Shown: positions 18,651-28,483, counted from the first letter of the stretch. The stretch is DNA of 64,000 bases from Methylomonas sp. 11b (GCF_000515215.1 NZ_KI911557.1:2413741-2477740); one strand, 5' to 3'. A program made the numbers and translations. The notes: a model not told the origin generated them from the letters alone.

Positions 18651-20348
18651 TCAATTAACGGCCTGAGATATTTGTAACAGCGGCGGGCTGAAGTCGAAAC
18701 CGAAATGCTTAGGGTCTTCACCTATTACTGCCGCCGAGACGATGTAAAACACATAGTCGTAGGTTTCCAGCGGAATTTCGTATTGTTGAATGAATTTCCA
18801 GAAGTTGCGGTCGCGCGGATTGTCGGGCATTTTTTCCACCATGCCGCGCACTTTATTGTGGCCGTAGTTATAGCTGGCCATCACTAACAATCCCGATGCT
18901 TGCGCTTGCTTGCTGTAGATGTATTTCAGGTATTTGGCGCCGGCTTGGGTGGCCTGCGCAAAGTCGAAACGCGCGTCCTGCTCGTCGTATTCCCTGACAT
19001 TCGCCAACGGACCCGGCGGTAAACCGTATTCCTGTCCGGTGGTGGCTAAAAATTGCCAGGCACCCTTGGCAATGCCAAAACGCGTCTCCGGCCCTATCGC
19101 CTTGGTGTCGTAATTGCTTTCCTGCAGCGGCAAATACATAAAATAAGCCGGCAGCCCTTCCTTATCCAGCGCATCCAAGACCATCACGCCATATTGGTTA
19201 TCTTGCATATTTTTAATAGCTACGCGCAACCGACCAGTGTCCTGCCAGTTCTTGATGTATTGCCGCACTTGCGTGACAAACTCGTCCGGCAATTCCAACT
19301 CGCTTTCGCCGAAACCCCTGACCACGCGGGTGATCAACTCGCGTTCGTATTGTTCATCGGTCGGAAAGCTCAGGCGCAGAAAATCGATTTCCTTTAGATA
19401 CTCCTGATATTTGGCTTTCATCAATTTCAGCTTTTGCCGTTCCTCTGCTAAGCGTTTTTTCTCTTCCAGAATTTTTGCCTGCTCGGCTTTGATGCGCTCT
19501 TGCGAGACTTTTAATTTTTCGTCCTTTAATTCTTCAAAAGCTTTGGCCAAGGACTCGACATTCTCCGCCAGTCGCATGTCGGCTTGCGACAAACTGACTT
19601 CCAAGGTTTTTACATCGTAAAACATATTGATCGCCAGCTTGCGGGCATTGTCCAGCGCCAGATATTGATAAGTGACCAAACCGACGGCTATCACAAACAA
19701 GATTCCCAAGGACCAAATCAGTTTTTTGTAATTTTTGGTTCTGACCGTTCTATCCTCGCGGATCACCCGCCGCACCATGCGGGTGTAATCGCCCATATCC
19801 GCCGATTCTTCTTCGGACAAAAGGCGATTCTTGATGGCATCGGCCGATAAATTCTGCTGCGGTTGGGGAGGCGGGGCTTTGGGCTGATTTAAAACAGGCG
19901 TTGGCGCGGCGGCAAATAAGGTGACATCGTCTTTTGGCGTGGGTAAAACAGGCTTTGCATTTACGGAGGCGATTTTTAGTTCAAACGGCGAAACGCCCAG
20001 ACCCAACAACACCGGCAAATGCAACTTGGTTTTAGCAGCCAGCCGTTGTTTGTCCAGATACACGCCGTGCGTGCTGTTTAAGTCATACACCCACCAACCA
20101 TCGGACTCACGCTTGATTTCCAGATGATGCCGGCTTATGGATTGATCGTTGACAACCACCGAATTCTCTTGGGCACGACCAACACTGAAACTGTTTTCGA
20201 ACGCATAACTGGCGATCACTTGTCCGCTGATATTCAGTAACTCAACCAGAAGCGTTTCCGGCTTGGCCAATACGGTGCGATCAGCATCCGCTTCCGGTGC
20301 TTTAAACGGACTGACTCCCATGAAAACGGTTTTATCGTCTTCCATCAA
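18651..20348 (-). CDS. FHA-domain membrane lytic transglycosylase (SLT/MltD-like)
   Basis: A 565-residue protein that combines signalling and wall cleavage. Residues about 35-125 form a forkhead-associated domain (SVGRAQENSVVV, then SISRHHLEI), which binds phosphothreonine peptides. A single membrane segment lies at about 207-228, preceded by a basic stretch, so FHA is cytoplasmic. A coiled coil covers about 245-320. The periplasmic C-terminal part (about 385-555) is a lytic transglycosylase SLT domain with LPLQESNYD (catalytic Glu) followed by GAWQFL and MASYNYG. It would cut glycan strands under control of a phosphorylated partner. A Ser/Thr kinase gene is not in the window. Confidence 0.87.
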   Translation of the reverse strand: MMEDDKTVFMGVSPFKAPEADADRTVLAKPETLLVELLNISGQVIASYAFENSFSVGRAQENSVVVNDQSISRHHLEIKRESDGWWVYDLNSTHGVYLDKQRLAAKTKLHLPVLLGLGVSPFELKIASVNAKPVLPTPKDDVTLFAAAPTPVLNQPKAPPPQPQQNLSADAIKNRLLSEEESADMGDYTRMVRRVIREDRTVRTKNYKKLIWSLGILFVIAVGLVTYQYLALDNARKLAINMFYDVKTLEVSLSQADMRLAENVESLAKAFEELKDEKLKVSQERIKAEQAKILEEKKRLAEERQKLKLMKAKYQEYLKEIDFLRLSFPTDEQYERELITRVVRGFGESELELPDEFVTQVRQYIKNWQDTGRLRVAIKNMQDNQYGVMVLDALDKEGLPAYFMYLPLQESNYDTKAIGPETRFGIAKGAWQFLATTGQEYGLPPGPLANVREYDEQDARFDFAQATQAGAKYLKYIYSKQAQASGLLVMASYNYGHNKVRGMVEKMPDNPRDRNFWKFIQQYEIPLETYDYVFYIVSAAVIGEDPKHFGFDFSPPLLQISQAVN

Positions 20349-20447
20349 CTTGCCTCATCGTCACATTACTCGCGCCAAAGCTTGCTATCCAGCATTAATC
20401 TTGTTTTGAAGATTCACTTGATTAATCGCTCATTTCAGACATCGAAT

Positions 20448-21551
20448 TCAGAAAACCGCTTTGGCTTTCAATCCTGAAACCAGCTGTTCGGTAAAAGCCT
20501 GCTTATCTCGCACATCCAAATGCGAGCCGTCCGGCAATGTAAAGTTTAACGCCGGATAATCCTGAGAATTAAAAGTAATTGCTCGGCTATGGGCGGCGAA
20601 TACATCCCAGCCGAATTCGCGCGGGCTGCGGTGCTCGTCAATGGCGAAAATCAATCCCGTCATCGGGAAATTGATAAAGGCGATTTTGCCGCCACGGCCC
20701 AGAATCCGGTCGGTTAGGCGATTGACGTAGAAAAACTGCTCAGGCGCATAATGGGTCGGCGCCGATTGTTGCAAGGCGTCGATCACCAAGTGTTCGAAAT
20801 CGGCTTGCGAAGCCACTTTAGCAAGATCGACCGTTTGCCCAAGGTTGCGTAACACCCGCTGAATATAAAACATCGGTTGTTCGACCAATTGATAATCGGC
20901 GTCGCGTTGCCGATTGGGTTTAGTACTGAGATAAAGCGGCCTAACTTTGCCGGGCGTGATCAAGCGTATCAGCAGGTCGCTGGCCGGCAAGCCGCTGGCA
21001 TATAACGCCGACCATTGTTGCACTCGACTTTTCAATAGCGTTTCCAGCTTGGGTGCTACCAGGTCTTTGTATTCTGTGTGGTAAAAGCTGATCCATTCGT
21101 TGGCGCGGTCGGTGTGCGACTTTTCGACCAATTTCCAGACATCGCCGGACACCAGGACGGTGCCGGTGATACCTTCATCAGCGGCCAAATCGGCCAACAC
21201 CGGTAAAAACTCCGAACCGTCTATGGCCAGTTGTACCGGCGTTAAACCGGTTGTGGCAGCCAAGACATCCAGATCCATATCCAGTTGCATGCGCGAGTCG
21301 CCAACCAAAATTAGTGCCTGCTTACCCAACAAAGCGGCTTTGCTACGCTCGGTGGCCCAAAGCTCCTTGCTGTCCTGCACAGTGGGCTGGAAACCGATTT
21401 GCCTTAATCTTAGCTCGACAACCGCCAACAGCAGCACAGCAATAACTAGCCCGGCCAGACAGCTACGTTTAAGCGCTTGCTGAGGCAAGCGATCGCTAGA
21501 ATTGGAAGTAGATGAATGCACGGCTGTCACCAGTAGAAAAAATACCCACAC
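20448..21551 (-). CDS. SGNH-type O-acetyltransferase partner (AlgJ/AlgX/PatB-like)
   Basis: A 367-residue protein with one N-terminal membrane anchor (about residues 28-48) and a periplasmic SGNH-like domain. Block I reads VGDSRMQLDMD (catalytic Ser) near residue 92, and the C-terminal DGSH near residue 342 supplies the Asp/His pair. Its gene overlaps the MBOAT gene by 56 bases on the same strand. The pair fits the MBOAT plus SGNH systems in which acetyl is passed through the membrane and placed on alginate, cellulose or peptidoglycan. The target is not shown by sequence; the nearby wall genes make peptidoglycan worth considering. The start could be later (a GTG about 10 codons in). Confidence 0.75.
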   Translation of the reverse strand: MWVFFLLVTAVHSSTSNSSDRLPQQALKRSCLAGLVIAVLLLAVVELRLRQIGFQPTVQDSKELWATERSKAALLGKQALILVGDSRMQLDMDLDVLAATTGLTPVQLAIDGSEFLPVLADLAADEGITGTVLVSGDVWKLVEKSHTDRANEWISFYHTEYKDLVAPKLETLLKSRVQQWSALYASGLPASDLLIRLITPGKVRPLYLSTKPNRQRDADYQLVEQPMFYIQRVLRNLGQTVDLAKVASQADFEHLVIDALQQSAPTHYAPEQFFYVNRLTDRILGRGGKIAFINFPMTGLIFAIDEHRSPREFGWDVFAAHSRAITFNSQDYPALNFTLPDGSHLDVRDKQAFTEQLVSGLKAKAVF

Positions 21552-22908
21552 AAACTATCAACAAGGCGATGACGCTGGTTTTCACCATGGGTGAGAAATT
21601 GTCGAATCGTTGTTCAAGCCTGATCTCCCGGCTGGCGATGTGCCAAATCAACGTTGTCGCCATTACCGCCACGACTACAATCCTGCTGAGCATGGCTAAT
21701 TCGCTACTGCCAATCGTATTGGTCAGCGACCCTAGCACTGCCGCTAAATTGTCGAAGCCTTGGGCGCGAAACGGTATCCAGGTCAACGACACGATGACAA
21801 ATGTCACCAAGATCAAAACCAACTTCGGCGCCAGCCCAACCGGGCGATAAGCCGTGATTTGCTTGATACCGTGCTCGATAACCAGAAACAAGCCGTGCAA
21901 ACACCCCCAGACCGCAAAAGTCCAGGCAGCACCGTGCCACAATCCACCCAAAATCATCACCAACACCAGATTGAACGCAGTCCTGACCGGCTTACCGCGA
22001 CTACCGCCCAAACTAAAATACAGGTAATCCCGCAGCCAACTGGACAGCGAAATATGCCAGCGCTTCCAGAAATCCGAAAAGCCAAGCGCGCCGTATGGAC
22101 AATGAAAATTGTCGGGCAAGCTAAAACCCAAGGTCAGCGCAGCACCAATTGCGCATAGGGAATAACCGGCAAAGTCGAAAAAGATTTGCCCGGAAAACGC
22201 CAACACACCCAGCCAGACATCCAGACCGGCAAACGCGGTGGGTTTGGCGTAAATCTGATCAACTACCGGCGCCAAGGCGGTATCGGCCAAAATGGCTTTA
22301 GCGAAAACGCCGAATAAAAACAGCGTTAATCCCCAAACAAATTGTTGACTACTGGCTTTTTGCGGGGTTTTACACTGGGGTAAGAACTGTGGTGCGCGGA
22401 CAATCGGCCCGGCGACCAGTTGCGGAAAAAAGGTCACGAATAAGGAAAAATCCAGAAAACTGCTCTCGGCCGGCGTTTTGCGCTGGTAAACGTCTAGCGT
22501 GTATGACAAAGTTTGGAAGGTGTAAAAGGAAATACCGATCGGCAACACAATGCCCAAAGGCTGCGGTTGATAGGCGATGCCGACCAATCCGAGCAGGCCG
22601 GCAAAACTTTGATTCAAGAAATCCGCGTATTTGAAAAATCCCAAAAAACCAAGATTTACCAACAAACTAATCGTCAGCAAGCCCTTGCGGCGTTCTTGGC
22701 TTTTCGCCGCCGCCATAGTTTTGGCCAGCCAAAAATCCACGGTCGTGGAAATCCACAGCAACACCACGAATGGCGGATTCCAGGCCGCGTAGAATAGATA
22801 ACTGGCGATTAGCAGAACTATTTTTTGCGCTCGCCAATTGCTTATCGAGTAATGCAGGGCTAAAACGACTAACCAAAAAATCAGAAATAAAAACGAATCA
22901 AATTGCAT
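21496..22908 (-). CDS. MBOAT family O-acyltransferase (AlgI/PatA-like)
   Basis: A 470-residue polytopic protein starting MQFDSFLFLIFWLVVL, typical of AlgI-like proteins. An upstream in-frame ATG at 22950 would add 14 residues without similarity, so 22908 is preferred. Family blocks include FPQLVAGPIVR near residue 175, FWKRWHISLSSWLRDYLY near residue 285, and GGLWHGAAW, whose His is the invariant MBOAT residue. It should import acetyl groups across the inner membrane and hand them to the SGNH partner encoded immediately downstream with overlap. Confidence 0.9.
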   Translation of the reverse strand: MQFDSFLFLIFWLVVLALHYSISNWRAQKIVLLIASYLFYAAWNPPFVVLLWISTTVDFWLAKTMAAAKSQERRKGLLTISLLVNLGFLGFFKYADFLNQSFAGLLGLVGIAYQPQPLGIVLPIGISFYTFQTLSYTLDVYQRKTPAESSFLDFSLFVTFFPQLVAGPIVRAPQFLPQCKTPQKASSQQFVWGLTLFLFGVFAKAILADTALAPVVDQIYAKPTAFAGLDVWLGVLAFSGQIFFDFAGYSLCAIGAALTLGFSLPDNFHCPYGALGFSDFWKRWHISLSSWLRDYLYFSLGGSRGKPVRTAFNLVLVMILGGLWHGAAWTFAVWGCLHGLFLVIEHGIKQITAYRPVGLAPKLVLILVTFVIVSLTWIPFRAQGFDNLAAVLGSLTNTIGSSELAMLSRIVVVAVMATTLIWHIASREIRLEQRFDNFSPMVKTSVIALLIVCVGIFSTGDSRAFIYFQF

Positions 22909-23030
22909 AGGCCCGCTGCCAAGTGAAACAGGGCCGATAGCATCGACCATGTAAAGTCAGATATAAGCGCTACTAGCAAGTTTGGTTTTGCCAGTGCCGG
23001 ACAAGAATAGTCCATCAATGGCAGTCATGC

Positions 23031-24017
23031 TTAAGAAGCCTTACGGGCGGCAATGGCTTGGCTTAGTTGATAGACAGCCATCGCGTAAAGCGGGCTGTGG
23101 TTGTAGCGGGTAATCACATAGAAGTTATGCAGGCCTACCCATAAATCTTCGCCAACCTGCTGCTGGTAAGCCAACAGCTTGACAGTTTCGCTAGAGGCTA
23201 ATTGTGTCGGTACATCCACCCCTAAGCGGCGCAATTCGCCGACATTAGTATCGGGTTTAACGCCCTTGCCTAGCGCTTGCCGATAAGCGCCGCCGCGCGC
23301 AGTGACCGGGTAAGCCACAGCCCCGCCGGGTCGCCATTGGTTGCGGACGAAATAATTGGCCACGCTGGCAATCGCATCGGCACTATTGGTCCAGATATTC
23401 CGTTTACCGTCCAGATCAAAATCCTTGGCATAACCGCGAAAACTGCTAGGCATGAATTGCGGCAAACCCATCGCCCCGGCGTAAGACCCCATAGGTTGCA
23501 ACGGGTCCATATGCTCTTCGCGCGCCAGAACCAGGAATTGCTCCAGTTCTTTCAGGAAAAATTCGCTACGCGGCGGATAGGCAAAACCCAAGGTCGCCAA
23601 CGCATCGATCACCCGATATTTGCCGGTATGCGCGCCGTATTTGGTTTCTACGCCGATGATGGCGATGATGATTTCCGCCGGCACGCCGTATTGGCTTTCC
23701 ACGGCTTTCAAAGCTGCTTCGTTGTCTTTCCAGAACTGCACGCCGCCGGCAATCCGGGCTTCAGTCATGAAGATCTCGCGATACTGAAACCAGGGCTTGC
23801 CTTCCGCCGGCTTGGACATCGCGTCCAAAATCGGCTGCTGGATTTGCACGGCTTTGAACAGGCTGCGCAACTCAGCTTCGTTGAAATGCTGTTGTTTAAC
23901 CAGGTTATGGATAAATTGTTTGAAACTGTCGGTTTCGGCGATTTCAGCCGACGCCGAGCCGGCAGCAAACAACGTGACGGCCAATAGCCAGGCGAATTTA
24001 TTCTTGTTAATTTTCAT
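23031..24017 (-). CDS. mltB: Lytic murein transglycosylase B
   Basis: A 328-residue periplasmic enzyme with a signal peptide (MKINKNKFAWLL...SASA, about 24 residues). The catalytic Glu is in AIIGVETKYGAHTG near residue 120, followed by YPPRSEFFLKELEQF and GAMGLPQFMPSSFR, which are diagnostic for the MltB/SltB family. It cleaves glycan strands to 1,6-anhydromuropeptides. No lipobox cysteine is seen, so it is probably soluble. It starts 7 bases after the rodA stop, so it is the last gene of the mreC-mreD-mrdA-rodA-mltB transcript. Confidence 0.95.
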   Translation of the reverse strand: MKINKNKFAWLLAVTLFAAGSASAEIAETDSFKQFIHNLVKQQHFNEAELRSLFKAVQIQQPILDAMSKPAEGKPWFQYREIFMTEARIAGGVQFWKDNEAALKAVESQYGVPAEIIIAIIGVETKYGAHTGKYRVIDALATLGFAYPPRSEFFLKELEQFLVLAREEHMDPLQPMGSYAGAMGLPQFMPSSFRGYAKDFDLDGKRNIWTNSADAIASVANYFVRNQWRPGGAVAYPVTARGGAYRQALGKGVKPDTNVGELRRLGVDVPTQLASSETVKLLAYQQQVGEDLWVGLHNFYVITRYNHSPLYAMAVYQLSQAIAARKAS

Positions 24018-24024
24018 AAGCCAA

Positions 24025-25155
24025 TTAGACGGGTAGTAATTTACGGTGGGTATGGATAGACATCAGAATACCGAAGCCGGCCATCAGCGTCACCATCGAA
24101 GTGCCGCCATAGCTGATCAACGGCAGCGGCACACCGACCACCGGCAATACACCGATCACCATACCGATATTCACAAATACGTAGACAAAAAAAGTAAACG
24201 CCAAACTGCCGGCTAACAAGCGCGAGTAAGTATCCTGAGCTTGCACCGCAATATAAAAACAGCGGCTGATGACCAATAAATATAAAACGAGCAAGCCTAC
24301 GCAGCCGAATAAGCCGAATTCTTCGGCAAACACCGCAAAAATAAAGTCAGTGGAGCTTTCCGGTAAAAAATCCAGCTCAGCTTGACTACTGCCCAACCAG
24401 CCCTTGCCGTTAATGCCGCCGGAACCAATGGCGATCTTCGACTGGATGATGTGGTAACCGGCGCCCATCGGATCGGCTTCCGGATTCATAAACGTCAATA
24501 CTCTATTCCGTTGGTATTCGCGCATGAAGTGCCACAGCACCGGTGTCAAAGACGCCAGCAAAGCCACAATGCCCAGCATGAACCACCAGGATAAGCCGGC
24601 AAAGAACAATACCGCCGCCCCGGAGCTAGCAACCAGCAAGGAGGTACCCAAGTCCGGTTGTTTAGCGATCAGCAAAACCGGCACGATCAAAAGCGTCGCC
24701 GCGCCTAACACGTGCTTGGGCTTGGGCGGCAAGGCGCGCTCCGATAGATACCAGGCCACCATCATCGGCGCGCTGATTTTGGTAAATTCGGAAGGCTGAA
24801 AGCGAAAAACACCTAGATCCAGCCAGCGCTGAGCGCCCATACTTATCTGCCCCATCACCGCTACCGCCAACAATAACAGCACACAAATGGTGAAGAGGGC
24901 CACTGAAAAACTTTGGAAGCGGCGCGGGTTGATATGAGCCAAGACGATCATCAATAAAATGGCGAAACCCATGCGGGTAGCGTGCCGAATCAATAACGGC
25001 AATTCTTGCCCGCCGGCGCTGTATAAAATCACAAAACTGGTGGCGCAAATCAGTAACAAGCCGATGAACAGCGGGATGTCGATATGCAGCTTTCTGAGTA
25101 AATTGCCAAGCAGCGACGGCGGCTGAAACTGCTCATTGCGCATTTCGGTTCTCAT
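24025..25155 (-). CDS. rodA: Rod shape-determining SEDS glycosyltransferase
   Basis: A 376-residue polytopic SEDS protein that polymerises lipid II into glycan for side-wall elongation. Conserved parts include GAQRWLDLG, FQPSEFTKI near residue 125, the FLPESSTDFIFAV block near residue 280 (catalytic-loop Asp region) and a PLISYGGTSM end. Its start overlaps the mrdA stop by four bases (ATGA-type overlap at 25152-25155), so synthesis of RodA and PBP2 is coupled. Confidence 0.97.
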   Translation of the reverse strand: MRTEMRNEQFQPPSLLGNLLRKLHIDIPLFIGLLLICATSFVILYSAGGQELPLLIRHATRMGFAILLMIVLAHINPRRFQSFSVALFTICVLLLLAVAVMGQISMGAQRWLDLGVFRFQPSEFTKISAPMMVAWYLSERALPPKPKHVLGAATLLIVPVLLIAKQPDLGTSLLVASSGAAVLFFAGLSWWFMLGIVALLASLTPVLWHFMREYQRNRVLTFMNPEADPMGAGYHIIQSKIAIGSGGINGKGWLGSSQAELDFLPESSTDFIFAVFAEEFGLFGCVGLLVLYLLVISRCFYIAVQAQDTYSRLLAGSLAFTFFVYVFVNIGMVIGVLPVVGVPLPLISYGGTSMVTLMAGFGILMSIHTHRKLLPV

Positions 25156-27002
25156 GGCTGCGGCTCCTTTTTCTGATTCAGATAGGCATCAATGATTTCG
25201 CCGGCAATCGGCGCCGCTACCGAGCCGCCGTGACCGCCGTGTTCGGCAATAATCGCCACCGCGATTTGCGGGTCATGCACCGGCGCGAAGGCGATGAATA
25301 AGGCGTGATCGCGCATTTTAAAATCGATGGCGTCTTCGTTGTATTTCTCTTCCTGCTTGATGGTAAATACCTGTGCGGTACCGGTCTTGCCGGCAATTTG
25401 ATAAGTAATGGCCTTGGCCAAGCGACCGGCGGTACCCCTGGAACCGTGCACCACGTTGGTCATGCCTTTGATGATATTTTCGACATTCTGCGTTTTCAAC
25501 GGGATCAACGCATCGGCTTTGCCGCCAATCATGTCGGCGTAATCGGCACTGATAATGCTGTGCACCAGATGGGGGGTGATCACCTTGCCATAGTTCGCCA
25601 AAGTAGCCGTAGCGTGCGCCAGTTGCAGCGGCGTAGCTTGCGTGTAACCCTGGCCGATGCCGGTAATCAGCGTTTCGCCGGGAAACCAGGCCTGACTGCG
25701 GTAATGTTTTTTCCATTCCTTGGACGGCATCAAGCCGTCAACTTCACCGACCAAATCGATCCCGGTTTTCCGGCCGAAACTGAACTTGTCCATGAACGCG
25801 TGCATTTTATCGATGCCTAGCGCCAGCGCCAGATCGTAGAAATATACATCGCAGGACTGAGTAATCGCATCGTTCATGTCCACCATGCCGTGTCCCCATT
25901 TTTTCCAGTCCCGGTATTTGTGATCGACATTCGGTAGCTTGTAATAGCCAGGACAAAACAAGCGATGGTTGAATTCAGTCACACCGTATTCCAGACCGGC
26001 CAAGGCCAAAAACGGTTTCACCGTCGAGCCGGGCGGATACTGGCCGCGCAAGGCTCGGTTATATAAAGGCTGATCCGGCGAGTCCTGCAAAGCTTTGTAT
26101 TCTTTACCGGAAATCCCCGAAACAAACGGATTGGGATCAAAACCGGGCCGGCTGGCGAACACCAGTACGCCGCCGGTCTTGATCTCAATCGCCACCGCCG
26201 CGCCGTTATACTCAGACAACGCATCGTAGGCGATTTTTTGTAGGTCGATGTCCAAGGTCAGATAGATATTGGACCCGGCTACCGGCTCCACCGTGGCCAC
26301 GGTATTCACCGCCCTGGCCTGGGCATTGGTTTCTATTTCTTCATAGCCGGCGGTACCCAGCAGATGCTCCTCGTAGGTTTTTTCGATGCCGGTTTTACCG
26401 ATGTGATTGGTCCCCCGATATTTCGCCAGCGGCAAGGTTTGCATTTCCTTCTCGTTGATCCGGCCCACGTAGCCGACCACATGAGAAGCCAAATCGCCGT
26501 AAGGGTAATGCCGCACCAAGCGGGCGTAGACATCGACGCCGGGAAAATACGGTCTGACCACCGCGAATTTGGCGACTTCTTCGTCACTCAGATTCTGCAG
26601 TAACGGCGTGCTGGTAAAGGATTTGTTGCGCTTACGCTGCTTTTGAAACAGATCGATTTTTTCTTCGGAAATGTCCAGCAGCTTTTGCAACCGCAACAGG
26701 GTGTCATCGAGATTTTCGATCTGCTCCGGAATCAGCTCCAAACTGTAGGTCGGCACATTTTCCGCGAGCATCCGACCCTTGCGGTCGTAAATCACCCCGC
26801 GCGTGGGCGGCAACGGCGAAATCTTGATGCGGTTATCCTTGGATAGAGTCGCATAATGTTCGTGACCGACCACCTGCAAATACACCAAGCGCACCACCAA
26901 ACCGGCGATCAAAAACAGGATCAAGATAAACGCCGCGACGATGCGGCTCAGGAACAAGCGGCTCTCCGCTAGCGGATCCTTGATGGCGAATTTTCTATCC
27001 AT
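25152..27002 (-). CDS. mrdA: Penicillin-binding protein 2 (transpeptidase of the elongasome)
   Basis: A 616-residue bitopic class B PBP. A membrane anchor lies at about residues 19-42, a dimerisation/pedestal domain up to about 240, and the transpeptidase domain after. Active-site motifs are PGSTVKPF (SxxK Ser near residue 327), SCD in the SxN position near residue 381, and KTGTAQ near residue 540. It cross-links side-wall peptidoglycan with RodA. Gene order mreD-mrdA-rodA with 6-base and overlapping junctions is the standard gammaproteobacterial arrangement. Confidence 0.97.
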   Translation of the reverse strand: MDRKFAIKDPLAESRLFLSRIVAAFILILFLIAGLVVRLVYLQVVGHEHYATLSKDNRIKISPLPPTRGVIYDRKGRMLAENVPTYSLELIPEQIENLDDTLLRLQKLLDISEEKIDLFQKQRKRNKSFTSTPLLQNLSDEEVAKFAVVRPYFPGVDVYARLVRHYPYGDLASHVVGYVGRINEKEMQTLPLAKYRGTNHIGKTGIEKTYEEHLLGTAGYEEIETNAQARAVNTVATVEPVAGSNIYLTLDIDLQKIAYDALSEYNGAAVAIEIKTGGVLVFASRPGFDPNPFVSGISGKEYKALQDSPDQPLYNRALRGQYPPGSTVKPFLALAGLEYGVTEFNHRLFCPGYYKLPNVDHKYRDWKKWGHGMVDMNDAITQSCDVYFYDLALALGIDKMHAFMDKFSFGRKTGIDLVGEVDGLMPSKEWKKHYRSQAWFPGETLITGIGQGYTQATPLQLAHATATLANYGKVITPHLVHSIISADYADMIGGKADALIPLKTQNVENIIKGMTNVVHGSRGTAGRLAKAITYQIAGKTGTAQVFTIKQEEKYNEDAIDFKMRDHALFIAFAPVHDPQIAVAIIAEHGGHGGSVAAPIAGEIIDAYLNQKKEPQP

Positions 27003-27008
27003 GCCCCG

Positions 27009-27497
27009 TTAAAAGATGCGCGCCATCACCCGGATATAGCGCAACACCACAAACACCAGCGGCCATACCAAAGTCCCGGATAACACCGGATACCAGAACG
27101 ACAGCGACAAGCGGTTGCCGGCTTGCATGCTTTCCGTGCCGAAAATAATGCTCTGCGACGCAAACAAACACAAAAACACAAACAAGCATTGCTGCACCAT
27201 CGGAAATTGCCGCAAACGCCGATGCTCGTTGATACTGAAATAGCAAATCAGCGCATAGATCAAGGCGTACTGGCCCAGCAAGCGACCGGTCAACACGTCA
27301 GTCAACAAGCCTATCGACCATGCACTGAATACGCCAAACCGTTCCGGCAAGGCAATGGACCAATAAATCAACACCAGTACGATCCAGTCCGGATTGAACA
27401 CATCCATGCTGGGAAACAGCGACATTACCCGCAGCACCATCGCCGCGCCTATGGTAGCGATGAAGTAAACGGTGGCGGCAAAATCAAGGCGCGACAT
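27009..27497 (-). CDS. mreD: Rod shape-determining protein MreD
   Basis: A 162-residue integral membrane protein with about five hydrophobic segments, normal for MreD. The start at 27497 (MSRLDFAATVYFI) is preferred because AAGGA lies 8 bases before it; an ATG three codons upstream (27506) is also possible. Either start lies inside the 3' end of mreC, giving a short overlap. It links MreC to PBP2 in the elongation complex. Confidence 0.92.
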   Translation of the reverse strand: MSRLDFAATVYFIATIGAAMVLRVMSLFPSMDVFNPDWIVLVLIYWSIALPERFGVFSAWSIGLLTDVLTGRLLGQYALIYALICYFSINEHRRLRQFPMVQQCLFVFLCLFASQSIIFGTESMQAGNRLSLSFWYPVLSGTLVWPLVFVVLRYIRVMARIF

Positions 27498-28380
27498 GTT
27501 CTGCATCCTTGGATTCAGGTTCGACCGCGGCTTTCGCCGACTCCCCTAGCACAACCGGGGTGGAGTGGCTCCAAACGATCAAAAATTCGCGACTTTTATC
27601 TAGTTCCGCCTTTGGCGTGGCGTAAATATTGGCAAAGGATTTGTCCGGCCTGGCTTCGAACTTATCCACCACCGCCACCGGATAACCGGCCGGAAACACC
27701 CCGCCAAGCCCAGAGGTAACCAACAAATCACCCGGCACAATATCGGCGTTATTCGCCAGAAACGGCAAATGCAGACGGTTGGGTTGGCCGGTACCGAAAG
27801 CGATGGTACGCAAGCCGTTGCGGTTGACTTGTACCGGGATGGCATGATCGGGATCGGTGATCAGCATCACTTCCGAGCTGGACGGTAAGGCCCGCACCAC
27901 TTGGCCGACGATGCCGTTGGCATCCAAAACAGGTTGTTCCGGATGCACACCAAAACGCGAGCCTTTGTTGACTACCACCGTATGTTCGTAAGGCGCCAAT
28001 TTTACCGAAACCAGTTCGGCTACCAGCACCTGCTCGCCAAGCTGAAAGGAGTTTTCCAGCAACATCCGCAGACGAGTGTTTTCCTTTTCCAAGGCCGCGA
28101 ACTTCAACAATTTCGCATCGTTGACGAACTGAGCTTCTTTCAAGCGGCGGTTTTCTTTTTGCAGTTCCACAAAAGAAATGACCGTTCCGGACACTGTCTG
28201 GTAAAAATCCACCGGCAGACTGGCCAGCGACTGTAATGGATAAGTGAACACCGATAACAAGGAGCGCAACCGGTCCAGACGCTCGCTACGATAATCAATC
28301 ACTAACATCGAAATTGATACCAGCAATGCCACCAGTAAACGGGTATTAAGTGAAGGGCCTTTAGCAAATAAGAGTTTTAT
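27484..28380 (-). CDS. mreC: Rod shape-determining protein MreC, apparently starting at AUA
   Basis: A bitopic periplasmic scaffold protein: N-terminal anchor, coiled coil (about 75-110) and the double beta-barrel domain with PVLDANGIVGQVV and LPSSSEVMLITD. The first ATG/GTG in frame with any support is GTG 28332, but the 16 codons before it read KLLFAKGPSLNTRLL after an ATA, and this is exactly the conserved MreC N-terminus (LFAKGPSL) seen in relatives. AGAGG lies 6 bases before the ATA at 28380-28378 and a stop codon lies just upstream. The natural start thus seems to be AUA, giving 298 residues. It begins its own cluster after the mreB terminator. Confidence 0.88.
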   Translation of the reverse strand: MKLLFAKGPSLNTRLLVALLVSISMLVIDYRSERLDRLRSLLSVFTYPLQSLASLPVDFYQTVSGTVISFVELQKENRRLKEAQFVNDAKLLKFAALEKENTRLRMLLENSFQLGEQVLVAELVSVKLAPYEHTVVVNKGSRFGVHPEQPVLDANGIVGQVVRALPSSSEVMLITDPDHAIPVQVNRNGLRTIAFGTGQPNRLHLPFLANNADIVPGDLLVTSGLGGVFPAGYPVAVVDKFEARPDKSFANIYATPKAELDKSREFLIVWSHSTPVVLGESAKAAVEPESKDAEHVAP

Positions 28381-28483
28381 GGCAAACCTCTAACAATCAA
28401 GACCGGCGTCAATTGACGCGAAAGTAAGCATATGGACTTCCGCTTCAAGGCACTTTCATCGCCGAGCGGCACAAATTTCGTAG

